Source: Piper betle | Lineage: Eukaryota; Streptophyta; Magnoliopsida; Piperales; Piperaceae | NCBI GenBank assembly: GCA_033002965.1 | Contig: JAURVB010011070.1 | Coordinates: forward strand, 1 to 64,000 | Direction: 5' to 3' | DNA: 64,000 bases | Shown: positions 12,601-27,600 of the stretch, piece by piece | Position numbering within the stretch: the first letter of the stretch is position 1 | Layout of the letters: each line of letters begins with the position of its first letter | Notes under the pieces: model-generated | Seen by the model: the letters and a program-made list of their open reading frames with translations, nothing else | Databases searched by the model: none | What the model was told of the DNA's origin: nothing | Program-made: the position numbers and the translations under genes

Positions 12601-15600
12601 ACTGCATTTGTAGGCCAAAAAAACCTAATAAATATGACAAAATGTGCATAATAATTTTAAAAAATAAAAATTTGTAACTTCCTAAAATCATAAAATGAAT
12701 CAATATATGAACAACTTATCATAATAACCTTAATACTAGTACTTTCTGGCCTACATCTCATCTTTCAATGGTGCATTCTCAAAATTTAAACGTAGGAGTT
12801 TTAGGTAATCTTTGATGGACAGTTCATTGCTATTATTTTTTTCCCATTGTCTTACATAATAATGTTTTTTTTTGTACTCAGAGTGTTGGATAATGTGAAC
12901 GGGCGTGTAAAATTCCAAAATAACTATGGTCGAGTGCATGTGCAATTGAGTGGAATTTGTAGGGAGTGGAGATCTGAGCTGTCACCTGCTGGAGGTGGCT
13001 GCTTGGCTACAAATGTTTTTGTTGACTTTGCAGAGCAGAAGTGGCATGCAAACGTAAAAGTGGCTAGCATTTTTGCTCCGGTAACCTTTTAATTTTGTAT
13101 TCAGTTTGAAATAATTATAAACTTGAATATGTTTTCATTGATCACTTTTGGAATGAGATTCATTTTGCTGTTTAAAAGTTGCCTTTTATCTTTTGTGACC
13201 AAGTCATCTTTTTCCAGCTCTTTGAAAGGATTCTTGACATTCCTCTCAAGTGGCATGGTGGAAGAGCTAGTGGTGAGGTGCTTCTCTATTCTTACACATG
13301 GTTAAATGTCTCCCTTTCGGCCTATGTTCTCTGTGAATTTTTGTTTGGCAGTAATTATCATTAGTTTATTTCAGGTCCACATATGCATGTCAAAAGGAGA
13401 GAGTTTTCCTAATCTTCATGGACAGCTTGATGTAAAGGGGCTTAATTTTGCTATATTGGATTCTCCTTCAAATTTCACGGTTTGTTTAAGAGATTTTATT
13501 TTCCATCTGTTTAGTTTAATCTATCGTTTCCTCTTTATCCTTCACCTTGTGGATCCCACCCTATGCTAGATTATTAGGTTTTTGCTCCAAACATCATTTA
13601 GGAAGATAGTTTCATGTCGGTTGTTAATTACTCTCCTCTGTGCTTTAATTTTTTGTGATTTTTTTGTCTCTCAACACTCATCATCAAAATGATTAGTTTT
13701 TGCATTGCACATATCTCAAGTGTGAGAGGTTTTCAATAAGCAATGAAATGTAAATTATTCATCTTGTTTTCCCTTTTTAGAGGGTCATCATGAGGCAGGA
13801 TATCGACTTGAGAAAAAATATATATGATTTTTTGTAAAATATATTTAAATGGGATATTCATCTTATTTTTTTCTTTATGAAGGTAGCATTAACCAGGGTT
13901 AGGGATGGGTTCGGATGTCCGATGTTGATAAATGTGATTTGTATCAACCTTGTTGATATTCAATCCGAACTAGTTTGGATTGGATATAGGTTTAGACTTT
14001 TTGGTTGATATGGGTTTGGGTTGATCCAATCAGTAATTGATTGGATATTTTATAATTTTTTTTAAATATTAAAAATAGCAATTTTTCTCACATTTCAAAT
14101 TAAATTTTTATTAATTTATTTTTTTATCACTTTGAATCATATATGAAGTAGATACAAATTTGGCTGATTTGGATATTATGGAATAAAAAAGGTATAATTA
14201 TTCAGATTTGTATTGGATTTAGATATGGCCATGTTCAATCTATTTTTCTTATCCGTACCCATCCCGAAGCAGGGTATCTAATAGAAAAATTTCCACATAG
14301 ATGATAATGATTATGATGATGGTGATGAATATTTTGTATAGAAATTGAAAGATGTTTACTTTTTGGAGGGCCACATTAGGCAAGGTACCTAACAGGAAAA
14401 GGTTTGCCTTTTTTGTATAATCAGTTTGAATGTGAATATTAATATTTTTGCCCCCTTTTGAAGGGTAGCATTGGGCAGGGCATTTAACTGAAAATTGCCA
14501 CATTGATGATGATAATGATGACTATTAATGGTTACTGTCTTGTCTTTATTTTTTTATGGAAATTGAAAAATTCCTTTAGAAAAGAAAATTGAAATAGTTG
14601 TTTTTGGAGAGGCCATCCTTGTTTCAACTTCTGTTGCCTTCACATTCTAGGTTACATGAGAGGACATTTCTTGCTTGTCTCTAATTTCATTGTTTAACTA
14701 CCCTTTTTGCAGGATGTTACTGCTGGTTTATGTTTTCGGGGCCGTCGAATTTTTGTTCACAACGCAAGTGGCTGGTTTGGAGAATCTCCATTGGAGGCAT
14801 CAGGTGACTTTGGTCTAAATCCTGAGGATGGGGAGTTTCATCTAATGTGCCAGGTTATTCCTAATTATTATTCTTATTCTTATCGTCACAGTTTGGCTTG
14901 AATGTAATTTAGTTGGGGCTGAAAGTTGAAATATTTCTATTTGGTGATTATAAAATTCTGATTGGCTTGGTCCACATTTGGGGGCGTATGACAAGGATCT
15001 TGATTTTAAGTTTTTAGCTGCTCTGCACTTGGTGCATGTAAATTGTTTGTTGTGGAGGACATTCACCATTTGGAGTAGATTTCTTTTCAAGTAATTTGTT
15101 ATGACCATATGTTTCATTTATTTTTTTCATGATTATATAAGTTGAGGTCCAATTTTTTTCTCTCAATTTTCTAGATTTTAGGCACACTTGATCCTTAGTG
15201 TAGGGATCGCTTTTGTGGGTTCAAGTGCTTCTTAATGTTTTTTGTCTCCCCAAATGCTGCTTTTTTGTTTTGTATTTTTCTGCCATATTCTCTCAGTTGT
15301 TTTTTTATTTGCAGGTTCCCTCAGTGGAAGTAAATGCTCTTATGAGAACTTTCAAGATGCGACCATTAGTGTTCCCGGTATGGTTAATTAATATTGTTTT
15401 ATTGGCTTATATTGTTGCTTTCTCCTTTTTGATTGCATTTTAGTATTCCTTGATTTTGTATACCTATTTTGTTTATTAATGATGATGATGATTTTCCGTT
15501 GTCTTTGCACATCCTTCATATCCTATTGTTGAAATTTGTTCACCATTTCTGACTGCAAATCCCTTTTTTGAAGCCATCCTCACATGTTTGCTATCAAGGG

Positions 15601-18600
15601 TGTCTTTTTGCTTGTGAAGTGAAAATTACAATCTCTAACATGTATTCTTGTGGATATTATCTTGGTTTTTACTGAGACTGATTGCCAAGGACTCTTGCGT
15701 TATCTCTCCAAGGTTACAACTAATGGCCTCAATGAAACTAGCTACTCACTTTGGTCCCTTAAATGTCAATATTGTAACACAAGTTAATGCCATTACGCCC
15801 TAGGTCTAGGTACATTGCACACATCGTGATATATTGCATATCTAGTTTTAAAAGGTGTAAAATTAGTTTATGTACAATGACGGGCTTTCGGTAATGCTTT
15901 CTTTGTGCATATGTATTGCTATCTGCTGTTTTAGAAGAGAGCATAAGCTGTTGCTGTCTTTTTCTAGTAGTGTAAGCAAAATGATGGTAAAGAAGCAGAC
16001 AATAATACAGGTAAAAAATAAAAAAATGGTTATTTTTGGTTGTTAGCAGATAATTTTGTGGCAGGAATGGAAACATCGATCAGATGTAGCTTTATCAAGT
16101 GTTTGAATCCATTTCTTCTTGCATATGAGACCTACTAACCTCATCTTTCTTAGTTTTTCTATGGCTCCCTTATTTTGATTAGTAAGCATTGGCAATCGTG
16201 CTGAAAATTGATTTTGCTTATCTAATGTTAAAACGTGTAAAATAAGTTTAAATACGATGATGGGCTATTGCCTATTAGTAAACCTTTTTATTTTATTTGT
16301 ATTGTAAAATGCTGTTAGGCAAGACAACACAAACCTTTCCTAATAGTGCAAGTAAATGATGGTAAAAGACAATGATACAGATAAGCAAGAAAATTGTTAT
16401 TGTTGGTTTATTTTAGGGTGATTATTTTGTTGCACGAATAGAAACATCAGTCAGATTTAGTTTATGATTTATCAAGTAATCGGATGATGCAACATACAGT
16501 GGGAGTTTCTAAATTAACAACTACTCCTACATAACAAAAGATATATAAAAGGCTATCGGCCAATTCTCAATTCATTTCAACTCAAACATATCTAGATACA
16601 ATGGGGAAGCCTTATTTTATAGGCAAACAAAATACTATAGTCAATTAACACATAGCATCTTCTTCCTTAGCTCATATTCTCTTATATTTATTTAAAGGTG
16701 TCTCCGTGATGTGTGGTGTAGAAGTAACTCCTTGATAAGTGTAGATATACATCATCGGATACATTTTTCTTTGTATATATATGTGTTATGAGCCCCTACT
16801 AACCATATCTTTTTTCTTTTTTCTTTTTTTATGTTTGTATTCTAAAAAATTGATTTAACTCCAACTTGGATGGCTTTAGGTGGCTGGGTTGGTATCTGCT
16901 GTTTTTAATTGTCAGGGTCCTCTTGATGCTCCAATATTTGTTGGAAGTGGCATGATTTTGCGGAAAACAGCATGCTTTACAACGGATTTTGCTCCCTCTG
17001 CTGCGTCTGAAACTCTGTCCACAAATAAAGAAGCTGGAGCTGTGGCAGCCTTTGATCGAATTCCATTTTCTTATGCATCAGCAAATTTTACTTATAACAC
17101 CGACAATAGCGTAAGTTATTATTATGACAAAATTTTGTGTTTTCTGTAGTTCAATGAAAGGTTCCCGAGCTGCTTACCTTTGATGATTGGGTTGAAATTT
17201 TCCAAATTGGATGGGGCTACTTGTTCATGTTGCAACTTAGACTGTAGAAATAAGTGAAGTTGGTATTTAGAAATCCCAAGAAAAAATGATTTTGTTTAGC
17301 AAAATAACAATGATCAACATTTCTGCAGTTATCAGATAAATGTTCATTGATTGGATAGATAAGTTTCTGGGGTTTGGGAGTAGAATGAGAGCCAGGCAGG
17401 TACATGAGGTGCTTACTGAAGAAGTGAATCAAGCATAATTCGAAGTATGTTGAGGCCTATTATAGTGAATTACAAGATAAAAATCATGTTTTAATTGAAA
17501 TGGTTCCTAAATGGACTCGAGTGTTCCACCATATGACCAAGCAATTAATCTGCTTTGATTTGCATATTACCCACAAGTTTTTTGTGTAGTTGGTATTAGT
17601 TGCAACTTTCTTTTCATGAATTAAGGATCTTTAATTTGCAGGCGTTGAATTATAGGATGCCAATTGGTTTGTAAAATCTGACTTTGATTTTCACATTTCC
17701 GGAAGTTTGTATGTTAGTTGGGGTGGTATTAGGCGCATATGTTGAGTTCATTGTCTTATTAGACTGGCATCATTTAGGTTTTGTTTTTCTCAGGTTGCTG
17801 ATTTGTATGGCATAAGAGCTGCTTTTTTGGACGGAGGTGAAATTAGAGGTGCTGGAAATGTTTGGATTTGTCCAGAGGTAAGGTATTATTGTCTGTTGTC
17901 TTAGATGTATTTTAAGAACTTTGCTATGTTTAGCAACACCATATTTGTCCTTTTTTGGGTAGATTCTAGATTTGAGTATTTATAAGTCTATGATTTTTGA
18001 CCTCCTGGGTGAGTAGAGCTTTTGTATTTCACTAGACAAAAATTTCAAAAATGCTCTCTTGCATAAGATTAGGGAAACAGTCAGAACACAGTCTAAAATA
18101 GCAACCAACTCCAAAACAAGACTAAAATAAGGCTAACAAACCAAGAAAACAAACAAGTTGACAAAATCAAAGCATTGTTCTGGAATAGCACTGTATCAAT
18201 AATATGAACATATGAATCATAGTGGCTCAAAAATTTTCAATTATTTTCTTCATAATCATTTTCATTTGGGGAATTCGTCTTGTTTTGATATGGAACCATT
18301 TGCTATGATTTATATGTTTTACAGGGAGAATTGGATAATTCAGCAATGGAAGTTAATTTGTCTGGGTCCTTCTACTTTGACAAACTCCTGCAAAGGTATT
18401 TGCCTTCCAAAGTTGAGATGGTCGATCTCAAGTTCGGGAACTGAACGGAGAAGCAAAACTTTCGGGATCTCTTCTCAAACCGTAAGAATAGTTCCTACTG
18501 TTTGAGTTAGTGATCAATTCTGAAGTAACTTGTCTCAATGTGGCTATATAAGTCTTTTTTCCATTTCTTAGATCCTGCATTATTCACTGATGAGCATACT

Positions 18601-21600
18601 GTATTTATCAGGCGGTTTGATATCAAATGGGCTGCACCAAAAGCAGAAGAGTCTTTTAGTGATGCTCGTGGAGATATAATTATCTCACATGAATATGCCA
18701 TTATCCGCTCTTCTTCTGTTTCTTTTGATCTGTATACAAAAGTTCAGACTACTTATCCTGATGATTTGTTGCAACAAGAAGACAGCAGCACAAGGAGAAG
18801 GTTATCTTTTAAAATTGAGGGCGTTGACTTGGATCTTCGCATGCGTGGCTTTGAATTTTTTGATCTTTTTTCTTCTTATTCTTTGGATTCTTTGCGACCA
18901 ATTCATTTGAAAGCAACTGGAAGGATTAAATTTCAAGGAAAAGTATTCAGGATTGAGCCTGCAGTAACAGCTGGTGTTGAACAGATGTCCTGTGAAGCAA
19001 ATGATTTGGGCAAAGAAAAGTTTGGCAGTGAGAAAACCACTCTCATTGGAGATGTGTCATTGACAGGAATTAAGCTAAACCAGCTGATTCTAGCACCTCA
19101 ACTGATTGGTTCATTTAGCATTTCTGATGGAAAGATGAAGGTGGATGCAAGCAAGAGCTTATATTTTCTATATTGACGTGATAGCAATATTCTACCTGCA
19201 ATTTTCTCTGCCATTCATGATCCCTAAAATCATCAATATATCTATTTGCTTGGTTTACATTTTTTGTACTTCGTTTTTTCAGCTTGATGCTACAGGAAGA
19301 CCTGATGAAAATTTAGTGGTGGAAGCTGTGGGGTCATTGCAGCCTTCCACAGAAGATATTTTGCAGAACAGAAAACTGACTGTTTTTCTTCAGAAAGGGC
19401 AACTTAGGTCCAATATTAGTTATCAACCTGAGTGTTCTGCAAGTTTGGAGGTATCTTAAACTTTGAAATACTTTCCAACTTTGATTGGTAATTGTCTACA
19501 TTGCAAAGGGTTCTTTACCTTAATTGAATATCTTGACTTGAATGAATAGCTTCGTAATTTGCCACTTGATGAACTGGAGCTTGCTTCCCTTAGAGGAACT
19601 GTACAAAGGGTAATGATTAATTCCAGTTATCATTGTTTAATAGCATGAAATGTTTTTTACTTAATTTTTTTTCATTTTATCTATGCAATTTAAAAATGTT
19701 GGATGTTGAATATGTTGATGTTTAATTGCAATCTGATTAAGGTGTATAATTTGCAATAAAATCAGGCAGAGCTCCAGCTAAATTTCCAGAAAAGAAGGGG
19801 TCATGGAATGCTTAGCTTACTGCACCCGAAATTTAGTGGTGTTCTAGGTGAAGCTCTAGACTTTGCAGCTCGATGGAGTGGGGATGTTGTAAGTACTCCT
19901 TCCAGATAAAATAGAACTCTTCACATCATTTTCTTGCCGATTATAGAGTTTAAAGTGTTTGATTTAGTGTGTTAGTTTCACATTTATTCATTTGTGTAGG
20001 GTAAATTGATCCTTTTTTGTATCTTTGGCTTTTTGATGTTGTGGTCATATCATTTTTATGGTGCTAAAATGCATATTTCAATTCCCTATTTACACAAATT
20101 CCATTCATTATATTTCATCTGGTCTGAGCTTATTTATGTCATGCCAGATTACCGTTGAGAAAACTGTTCTTGAGCAAGCTAACAGCAAATATGAACTTCA
20201 AGGTGAATATGTACTCCCTGGCTCTCGTGATCGGTATCCTGTTGACGAGGAGAGTGGAGGATTCTTGAAAATGGCCATGACTGGGCATTTGGGCAATGCA
20301 ATGTCTTCTATGGGCAGGTGGAGGATGAGATTAGAGGTTCCTGGTGCTGAAGTTTCTGAAATGCTTCCCCTTGCACGCTTGCTTTCTCGTAGCACAGACC
20401 CTGCTGTTCAGTCTAGATCAAAGGTTACTCAGCGTTATTTCAGAATGTACCTATGGCCTATTGTTGGTTCTTGGTATTTTGGTTTTCAATCTTGATGTTG
20501 CTCAAATGCAAAATTATAATTTCAGGACTTCTTCATTCAAAGTTTGTCATCTATGGGGTTTTATGCTGAAAGCCTTCGTAACCTTCTAGAGGTAGAGAGT
20601 GCTGACATTGAAGTCTTGTTTACTCTTTTAATAGATGGTTCCTCTTATATAAACACACTAGCTGTTACTCGCCTAATGCACGACATTATATAATTTTTTT
20701 CCATTTATTATTCTTATATTCGACTATTCTTAAGTGATCTAGACTTTTAATTTTTAAATTGATTTAAAATATCATAGTAATTAAGTGAGAGTTTTTTCCA
20801 TTATATTTATTTGTAATACTTGATTTATCTTATAGTATATTCATTTTAAAATCTTGATATATTATTATTTATTAATTATTTGATATTTATTACTTTGTTA
20901 ATTTAAGAAATCTACTTATTTAAGAATTGCTAAACTTAAAATAAGGTATAATTTAGATGATTTAGGTTTTCTACTTCTATTTTAATAATAAAGGGGTAAA
21001 ATTATAATGAGCCTTATATACATGAGCTACACTTCATTTAGCTTTTATTGAGAGGAATTTTGGGGGTTCCACTATTCAAAATCTACATAGATAGATAGAA
21101 AAGTAAATAATAGGGGTAATTGTAAAATTTGAACTGAATCTAATATTTCTAACACTTTCATCTTAATTATCAAAGTAATTATGATAAAAATTAATTTCAA
21201 AATATTTATTAACTAGTGCATCTTTTAAAAATCTAAAAGTAAGTCATAATGATATAAAAAAAACATAAAATTTTATCAACTTTCTACTTATTTACTCTAT
21301 TTTTATTATATATAAATATTATTTTGTGGGACCTACTAAAAAGGTTCAACTCAAATGTGAGGTGTATCTCATATAAAATTTTTCCAATTATAATTTACAT
21401 TACTTATATGAATATAGTTAATTATAGGCTGACATAACTAAACACTAGAAATCCTCTATAACAACTAAGACACATCCTAACAACTAATGTACAGAGATTT
21501 TATCATCTAATACTCAAAATACATGACATCAAAATTAATATTTAACACTCCCCCTCAAGCTATGAAGGAGTGTCCTCCAAACATATCTTGGATTGTAGGG

Positions 21601-24600
21601 TGTCGAACAAAAGGTAAAGCCTTAAGCAGGATATCAACCACCTGAACTTCAGACCTAATATGCTCCAACATGATAGTTTTCTCTTTCACCTTGTCTCGAA
21701 TGAAGTGGCAGTCTATTTCAATGTGTTAAGTCCTCTCATGGAACACTGGATTATGGGCAATATGAATCACAACTTGGTTGTCACACCACAATGTCATTAC
21801 TTTGTGAATAGGAAGACCCAGTTCCTCGAGCAATAGTTTAATCCAAACGAGCTCAGTTTTGGCCTTGGCAATAACTCGATACTTAGCTTCAGCCGATGAC
21901 ATAGCGACTACACTTTGTTTCTTACTCTTTCAAATTACAAGTTTCCTCCCAGCTTCACACAGTAGCCAAATGTAGACCTTCTATCAGATATAGAGCCTGT
22001 CCAATCAGCATCTGGAAATCCTTCCACTTCCGAAAACTGCCCTGATTGATGCTTTGTGTATAGTACCCTTTTGCAGGACACCCCTTTAGGTACTTTAGAA
22101 TTCTCACAACAGCATTCCAATGTGGTAATCTAGGTTGTTGCATAAATTGACTAAGCTGATTGCGAAAGAAATGTCAGGCCTTGTCATGGTTAGATAAATC
22201 AATTTACCAACTAGCCGTCTTTACCTCCCAGCATCTTTTAATAGTTGTCCTTCATTTGATTGAAGTTTGTTACCAAACTCAATAGGTGAATCCACTGGTT
22301 TTGCTTTGATAACACCTGTGTCCTAGCATATCAACCACATATTTTTTCTTACTTTCCTTTTTGTGACCTTAAAATCTCAATGCCAAGGAAATAATGGAGC
22401 TGTCTAAAATCTTAATTTGTAGCTTGATTTTAACTACTCTTTTGTCTCTTTTATACCAATAACATCACTTCCAGACACGACCATGTCATCAACATAGACC
22501 ATCAATATAACACAACCTCGTAGAGTCTTCTTAACAAAGACCAAATAATCAGACACTTTTTAAAGCCAAATTCAATTAGGATTGAACTGAATTTCTTTGA
22601 CTAGGCTCTCAGAGACTGTTTTAAGCCATATATGGATTTGTGAAGATAACAAACCTTCTCAAACACCTCCTCAACAATGAATCCAGGAGGTTGCTTCATG
22701 TTCACCTCTTCCTGAAGATCTCCATGAAGAAAAGCATCAATGACATCAGGTTGGTGAAGAGACCAGCCAAGGTCGGCTGCCAAGGAAATTAAATTCAAAC
22801 TGAGATCATTTTGGCTACAGGAGAGAAAGTATCACTATAGTCCTGGCCATGAGTTTGATGGAATCCCTTGGCTACTAGTCTTGCTTTATATCTATCTAGG
22901 AAGCCATCAGCTCTGAGTTTCACAGTAAATACCCATCGACGGCCAACAACCATTTTACCTTTAGGTAAAACAACCAGTGTCCGTGTAGAGTTCTTCTCTA
23001 AGGCTTGAATTTCATCCTCCATAGCTTGTTTCCAGCAGTTATCTTGCAATGCTTCCACATGAGTGCTAGGAACATGCCAATTAGATGAATGAGCAGATGA
23101 AGTGCTGAGATCCATACCTATCTCAGGAGGAACAGTAGCAGATTGATGGAGTGGAGTGATAGAGTCCCCCATATGTCTGCATGTGTACACCATGGGGTGT
23201 CAGCAAATATGTTGGTGGGAGGTGATGGTGAGGGTAAGGACTCATTCAGTTTCTGTCATCGTCTGTAGACCAGAGGAGGGTTAGCAAATCTGTTGGTGGG
23301 AGGTGAGGAAGGCAGGGAGTCATGCAGTGTTGGATTAGATTCGAGGGGCACGTGGACAATGGTAAGAGGTGTGGATAGAATAGGTCCCAAAGAGGTGTAG
23401 AAGGAAATGTCTTCCAAGAATGTAACATCCATGGTGATGAACTTCTTTCTAGGGTAGGATAATAACATAAGTAACCCTTTTGAGATCTGGAATACCTTAA
23501 AAACACACACTCGGTAGCTTTGGCTGACAACTTATCTTTCCTAACTGGAAGAACGTGGAGAAAACATACGCAGCTAAAAGTCTTAGGTTTAATAGAAAAC
23601 AAAGGTTGATCAGGGAATACAAGTGGATGAGGGATAGCATTATCAAGGAAGGTACTGGCATGCGATTGATCAAATAGCAAGGTGTGAGAATAGCTTCTGG
23701 CCAATGATGTTTAGGTACATGCATGTGAGTCATGAGACTTTGAGTGACCTTGTGAAGATGTCTATGTTTTCTCTTGGCCACACCATTTTGTTGTGGGGGT
23801 ATAGGTACACGAAGTCTCATGAAATATGCCGTGTACAACAAAGAATAGTTTGAAGGGGGCAAAAGTGTTTTCTAGTGCATTGTCAGATCGAAAGGTTTTA
23901 ATGGTGGCATTGTGTTGAGGTTTGTATCTCATTTACAAAAGACTGACACTTAGCAAAAACTTCAGACCTGTCCTTCATTAAGTAAATCCAAGACATATGA
24001 CTACAATCATCAACAAATAGAACATAATATTTAAATTGAGCAGGATTAGAGATTGCTAAGGGTCCCCACATATCAGAGTGAATCAGCTCAAACAATTTAT
24101 TGGACCTAGACCTAGATCTTGAAGGGAGAGAAGCACGAGTGTGCTTTGACAATTCACATGACTCACACCGAAGGATAGGAGCACCATGCAAAGATGGCAC
24201 CAGCAGCTTTAATTTATTGAGGTTGGAATGACCTAATTCAAAGTGCCATTCAAGTGCAGTAAATGAGGAGATTCCACTACCAATAGCTGCTGAATTACAT
24301 TGAGTGGCACACAAGTAATAGAGGGCTCCATCAATCCAACCATAATCAATCTCCTTCCCTTCCATGCCCTCCTGAAATATGCAACCTGTGGGAGTAAAGA
24401 AGACTTCACAAGATTGAGATCAACACGAATTTTTAACAGATATAAGGCTGATATGAAGAGATGAATCCTGCACAGGGTTGATTCTAGGGTTAAATTTTTG
24501 CCCTTAACCACCTCCTATGCGACACATTTCTCTCTAGAAACACTCAACCTTCTATAAGTAACACAACAAACCACGAAAATAAAGCACCCCTACACTAAAC

Positions 24601-27600
24601 AAGCAATCCGAAATCCTAATTGTGTACCCGATTGCAAGCAAGCACAATACTAGGCTTTCGGCCACGAATTCTTCACACAACCAATCCGACCTCTTCACAA
24701 CACCAACAAGTCACAATGAGCTACTCAAATCAACCAAGTAACTCTAAAATCACGTCTAAACCAAGTTCCCCAACTTGGCTAGCCAAAACCCTTGAATCCC
24801 ACTAGGGCTCTGGGCACCATGCAAAAAGAAAGTAGGAAAATATGAGTTTACAGGACCCTTCCCACCCTTCCCAAGCTTAATTCAACTCAATGAAATAAAG
24901 ATTTACAAGTACTCAACTCCATTAAACTTGATAAGTCATGGACATGCAAACCCCACAACTAAACCTCTCCCCAATAAAAAAAAATTCGAAGACAATGAGC
25001 AATCTCCACTCACAATATCCTCACAATCACAACCTCAAGTCGTCCTCCCTAGGATCAACTTGTTTACATACCAGTCAAATTAAAACTCATAATAAGAATA
25101 ATAAATTGTTTGTAGAACAAAAGGGTACCTTGATATAAGTAAGAAACCCTAAATCCGAAGTTCCAATTCCTCAATATGAAGAATCAGCCATGACAACTTT
25201 AAGTTGTCTTCTTCCTTGATCAAAGGCCGTCGTCTCTGTTGTTCTCCTCTCTGAAAATCCTCTCCAAAGAAGCCATTTTCTAACTCCCACGATTAACCCT
25301 CCTAAGTATAGCCAAACAAGAGTTTTGTTGCAATCCATCAAGCCAACCAATAAGAAGCAAGTAGCATCCACTCCAACTCTTCTCACCGCTTTGCCACGTC
25401 ATCCAGCCTGGTTCAAATCCTTCTATGGTGCATCGTGGTCAAGTGGTTGAGCCCCTTGGCTCAGAAAAGCTCACCAAAGCCAATGGAACCCCAAATCCTA
25501 TTATCCGATCTTAATCCTAGTCAACCTAGAAGTTGGTGTCCACCATGTCCACATGTCCACCAAAACTTCCTCCTCAAAGCGGTGACTGTGTCCAAGTTGT
25601 CAAAGAAAGTCCCGCAGTCACCAACACGCAACTCGGGCAAGAATACTAGTAATTGCACTATCGCTAGGATTCGTAGTGCAACTAGGAAACCTTAACCAAA
25701 TTCCAACATTCCGGAATCTAGTGCTTGGTCACCCCCCAGTTCTCGTGCAGGTGTCACGGCCATGCTCGTTCACCCAGTCCCGGTACTCCAGAGACTCAAT
25801 TTTTGGTATGCTCGGTTGTGCAACCTCACTATGCCGAAACTCCATATGTTACTGCCGATAGTCGTGCTCAGACCTGATGCTTGATCATCATATCCTGGAT
25901 AGCTCGACACCGCTCGATCACTCCCGATAGTGAGTACTAGTAGCAGTAATTGGCCTGACTCGAACATGCTCGGTCATGCTTGATCCTTAGAACCCGGTAT
26001 AGACATTTTGAAGTTTATTTATAGCCAATAGAGCATGTGTTTGGTAAAGCGTAGACTATGCTCGGTACACATTCACTGTGACCCGATGAGTTGTATGTTA
26101 CCAATCACCATTCCTTGCTATGCTTGGTATCGGGTAACCTTAGTCATGCCGGGTTCCACTCCTTGAAACCCGAAAGCGCTCTTAAGTGCCCAACAACTTC
26201 CAAGGATCATTGTTCGATCACCCTTGCAACTATCACATGTGTTTGTATCAGTAAGTTGTTTCCACCACTTGGATAGCACCAACTGTCTTTCACAGACCCG
26301 AGACAACTAGGGTAACTACCAAACCCTAGGTGTCCAATAAGTCCATGAACCTGTGACAGTTCTTCCCCACCAATGAGAGCCGATGTCCTAATCAGAGGGT
26401 TAACTCCTTCCCAATTCTTCTTGATCTTCCTCCCAAATTGTCATAAATCCGTCTCCTTTTCCCAGCTATCCTCACTTCTCAGTTCCCCTTTCCACTTAAT
26501 CAAATACTTTGTCCTCCTATTTGAAGCCCCTTAGCTAACTTACTTATGCTCCAAATTCCTCCCGACTTTCTTCTCATACTGTTGTCAAACAGTAGGGGAA
26601 GCTCTCTACGAATGAGCTTTCTTCGGATTGATCAAATCCTCATAAAAAGATTTGAGAAAATATACATGAAAAGTCGGGTAAAGCTTGTACCTCTGAGGAA
26701 GATTTAATCGGTATGCAATATTCCCATTGCCTTCTTCACTTCAAAAGGATCATCATACCTTTGCACCAATGATTTGTGCACTTTGGCACTTTTAATTTTC
26801 TTCCAAATTTGTGGCGTCAACTTCAGAATTACTTTGTCCCCAACACTGAATGAAAGTGGCCTCCTTCTCAAGTTGGCATGCCTCTTCATTTCACGAGTTG
26901 CCTTAGCCAATGAGTCCATCGCATCCTCCTACAACTCTTGTTTATCTCTAGCAAATTTGTGTGCAGCCGGATTCCTTACTCCACCTCCATGTACAGTAAC
27001 CTCCTGTGGTGTAAGAGGTTGGTAGCTTGTAGCAACCTTAAAAGGACTCTGCCCATTGCTGAAGATTGATGCAAGTTATAACAAAATTGTGCCGCATTAA
27101 GAAGGACCAACTAATTTTTCTAACTAGTTGAGACAAAATGCCTCAAATGCTCCTCCAACAAGGCATTTATCCTTTCAGTCTATCTGTCAGACTATGGATG
27201 GTTGACTGTAGAAAAGTTTTGCTTGCTCCCTAGCAAACCAAACAAGCTAGTCCAGAATTTGCCTATAAACCTAGCATCTCGGTGACTCACTATATTTGCC
27301 GGCATTCCAAAGTGTTTCACCACTTTCTTGAAAAACAAATCAGCAGCAATCTTAACCGAACATGTATGTGGAGATGCTGAAAATGCGGCATACTTAGAAA
27401 ACCGATCAACTACAACCAAAATTGATGACATCCCCTTCACCTTAAGGAAGCTGGACACAAACTGAGCTCCATGGTCTTTCCGGTGTAGTCAGTGGCTGCA
27501 ACAAGCCTGCATATAATTTTCTCTCCTCTTTGTCTTGTTTGCACACTAAACAAGATCTGACAAAAGCCTTAATATTGGCTTTCATTCTCGACCAATAGTG

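Noticed and set aside
18538..19176. 212-residue frame as a separate small gene
   Set aside because: Its main part is TIC236 exon 10; the first 25 residues are intron sequence.
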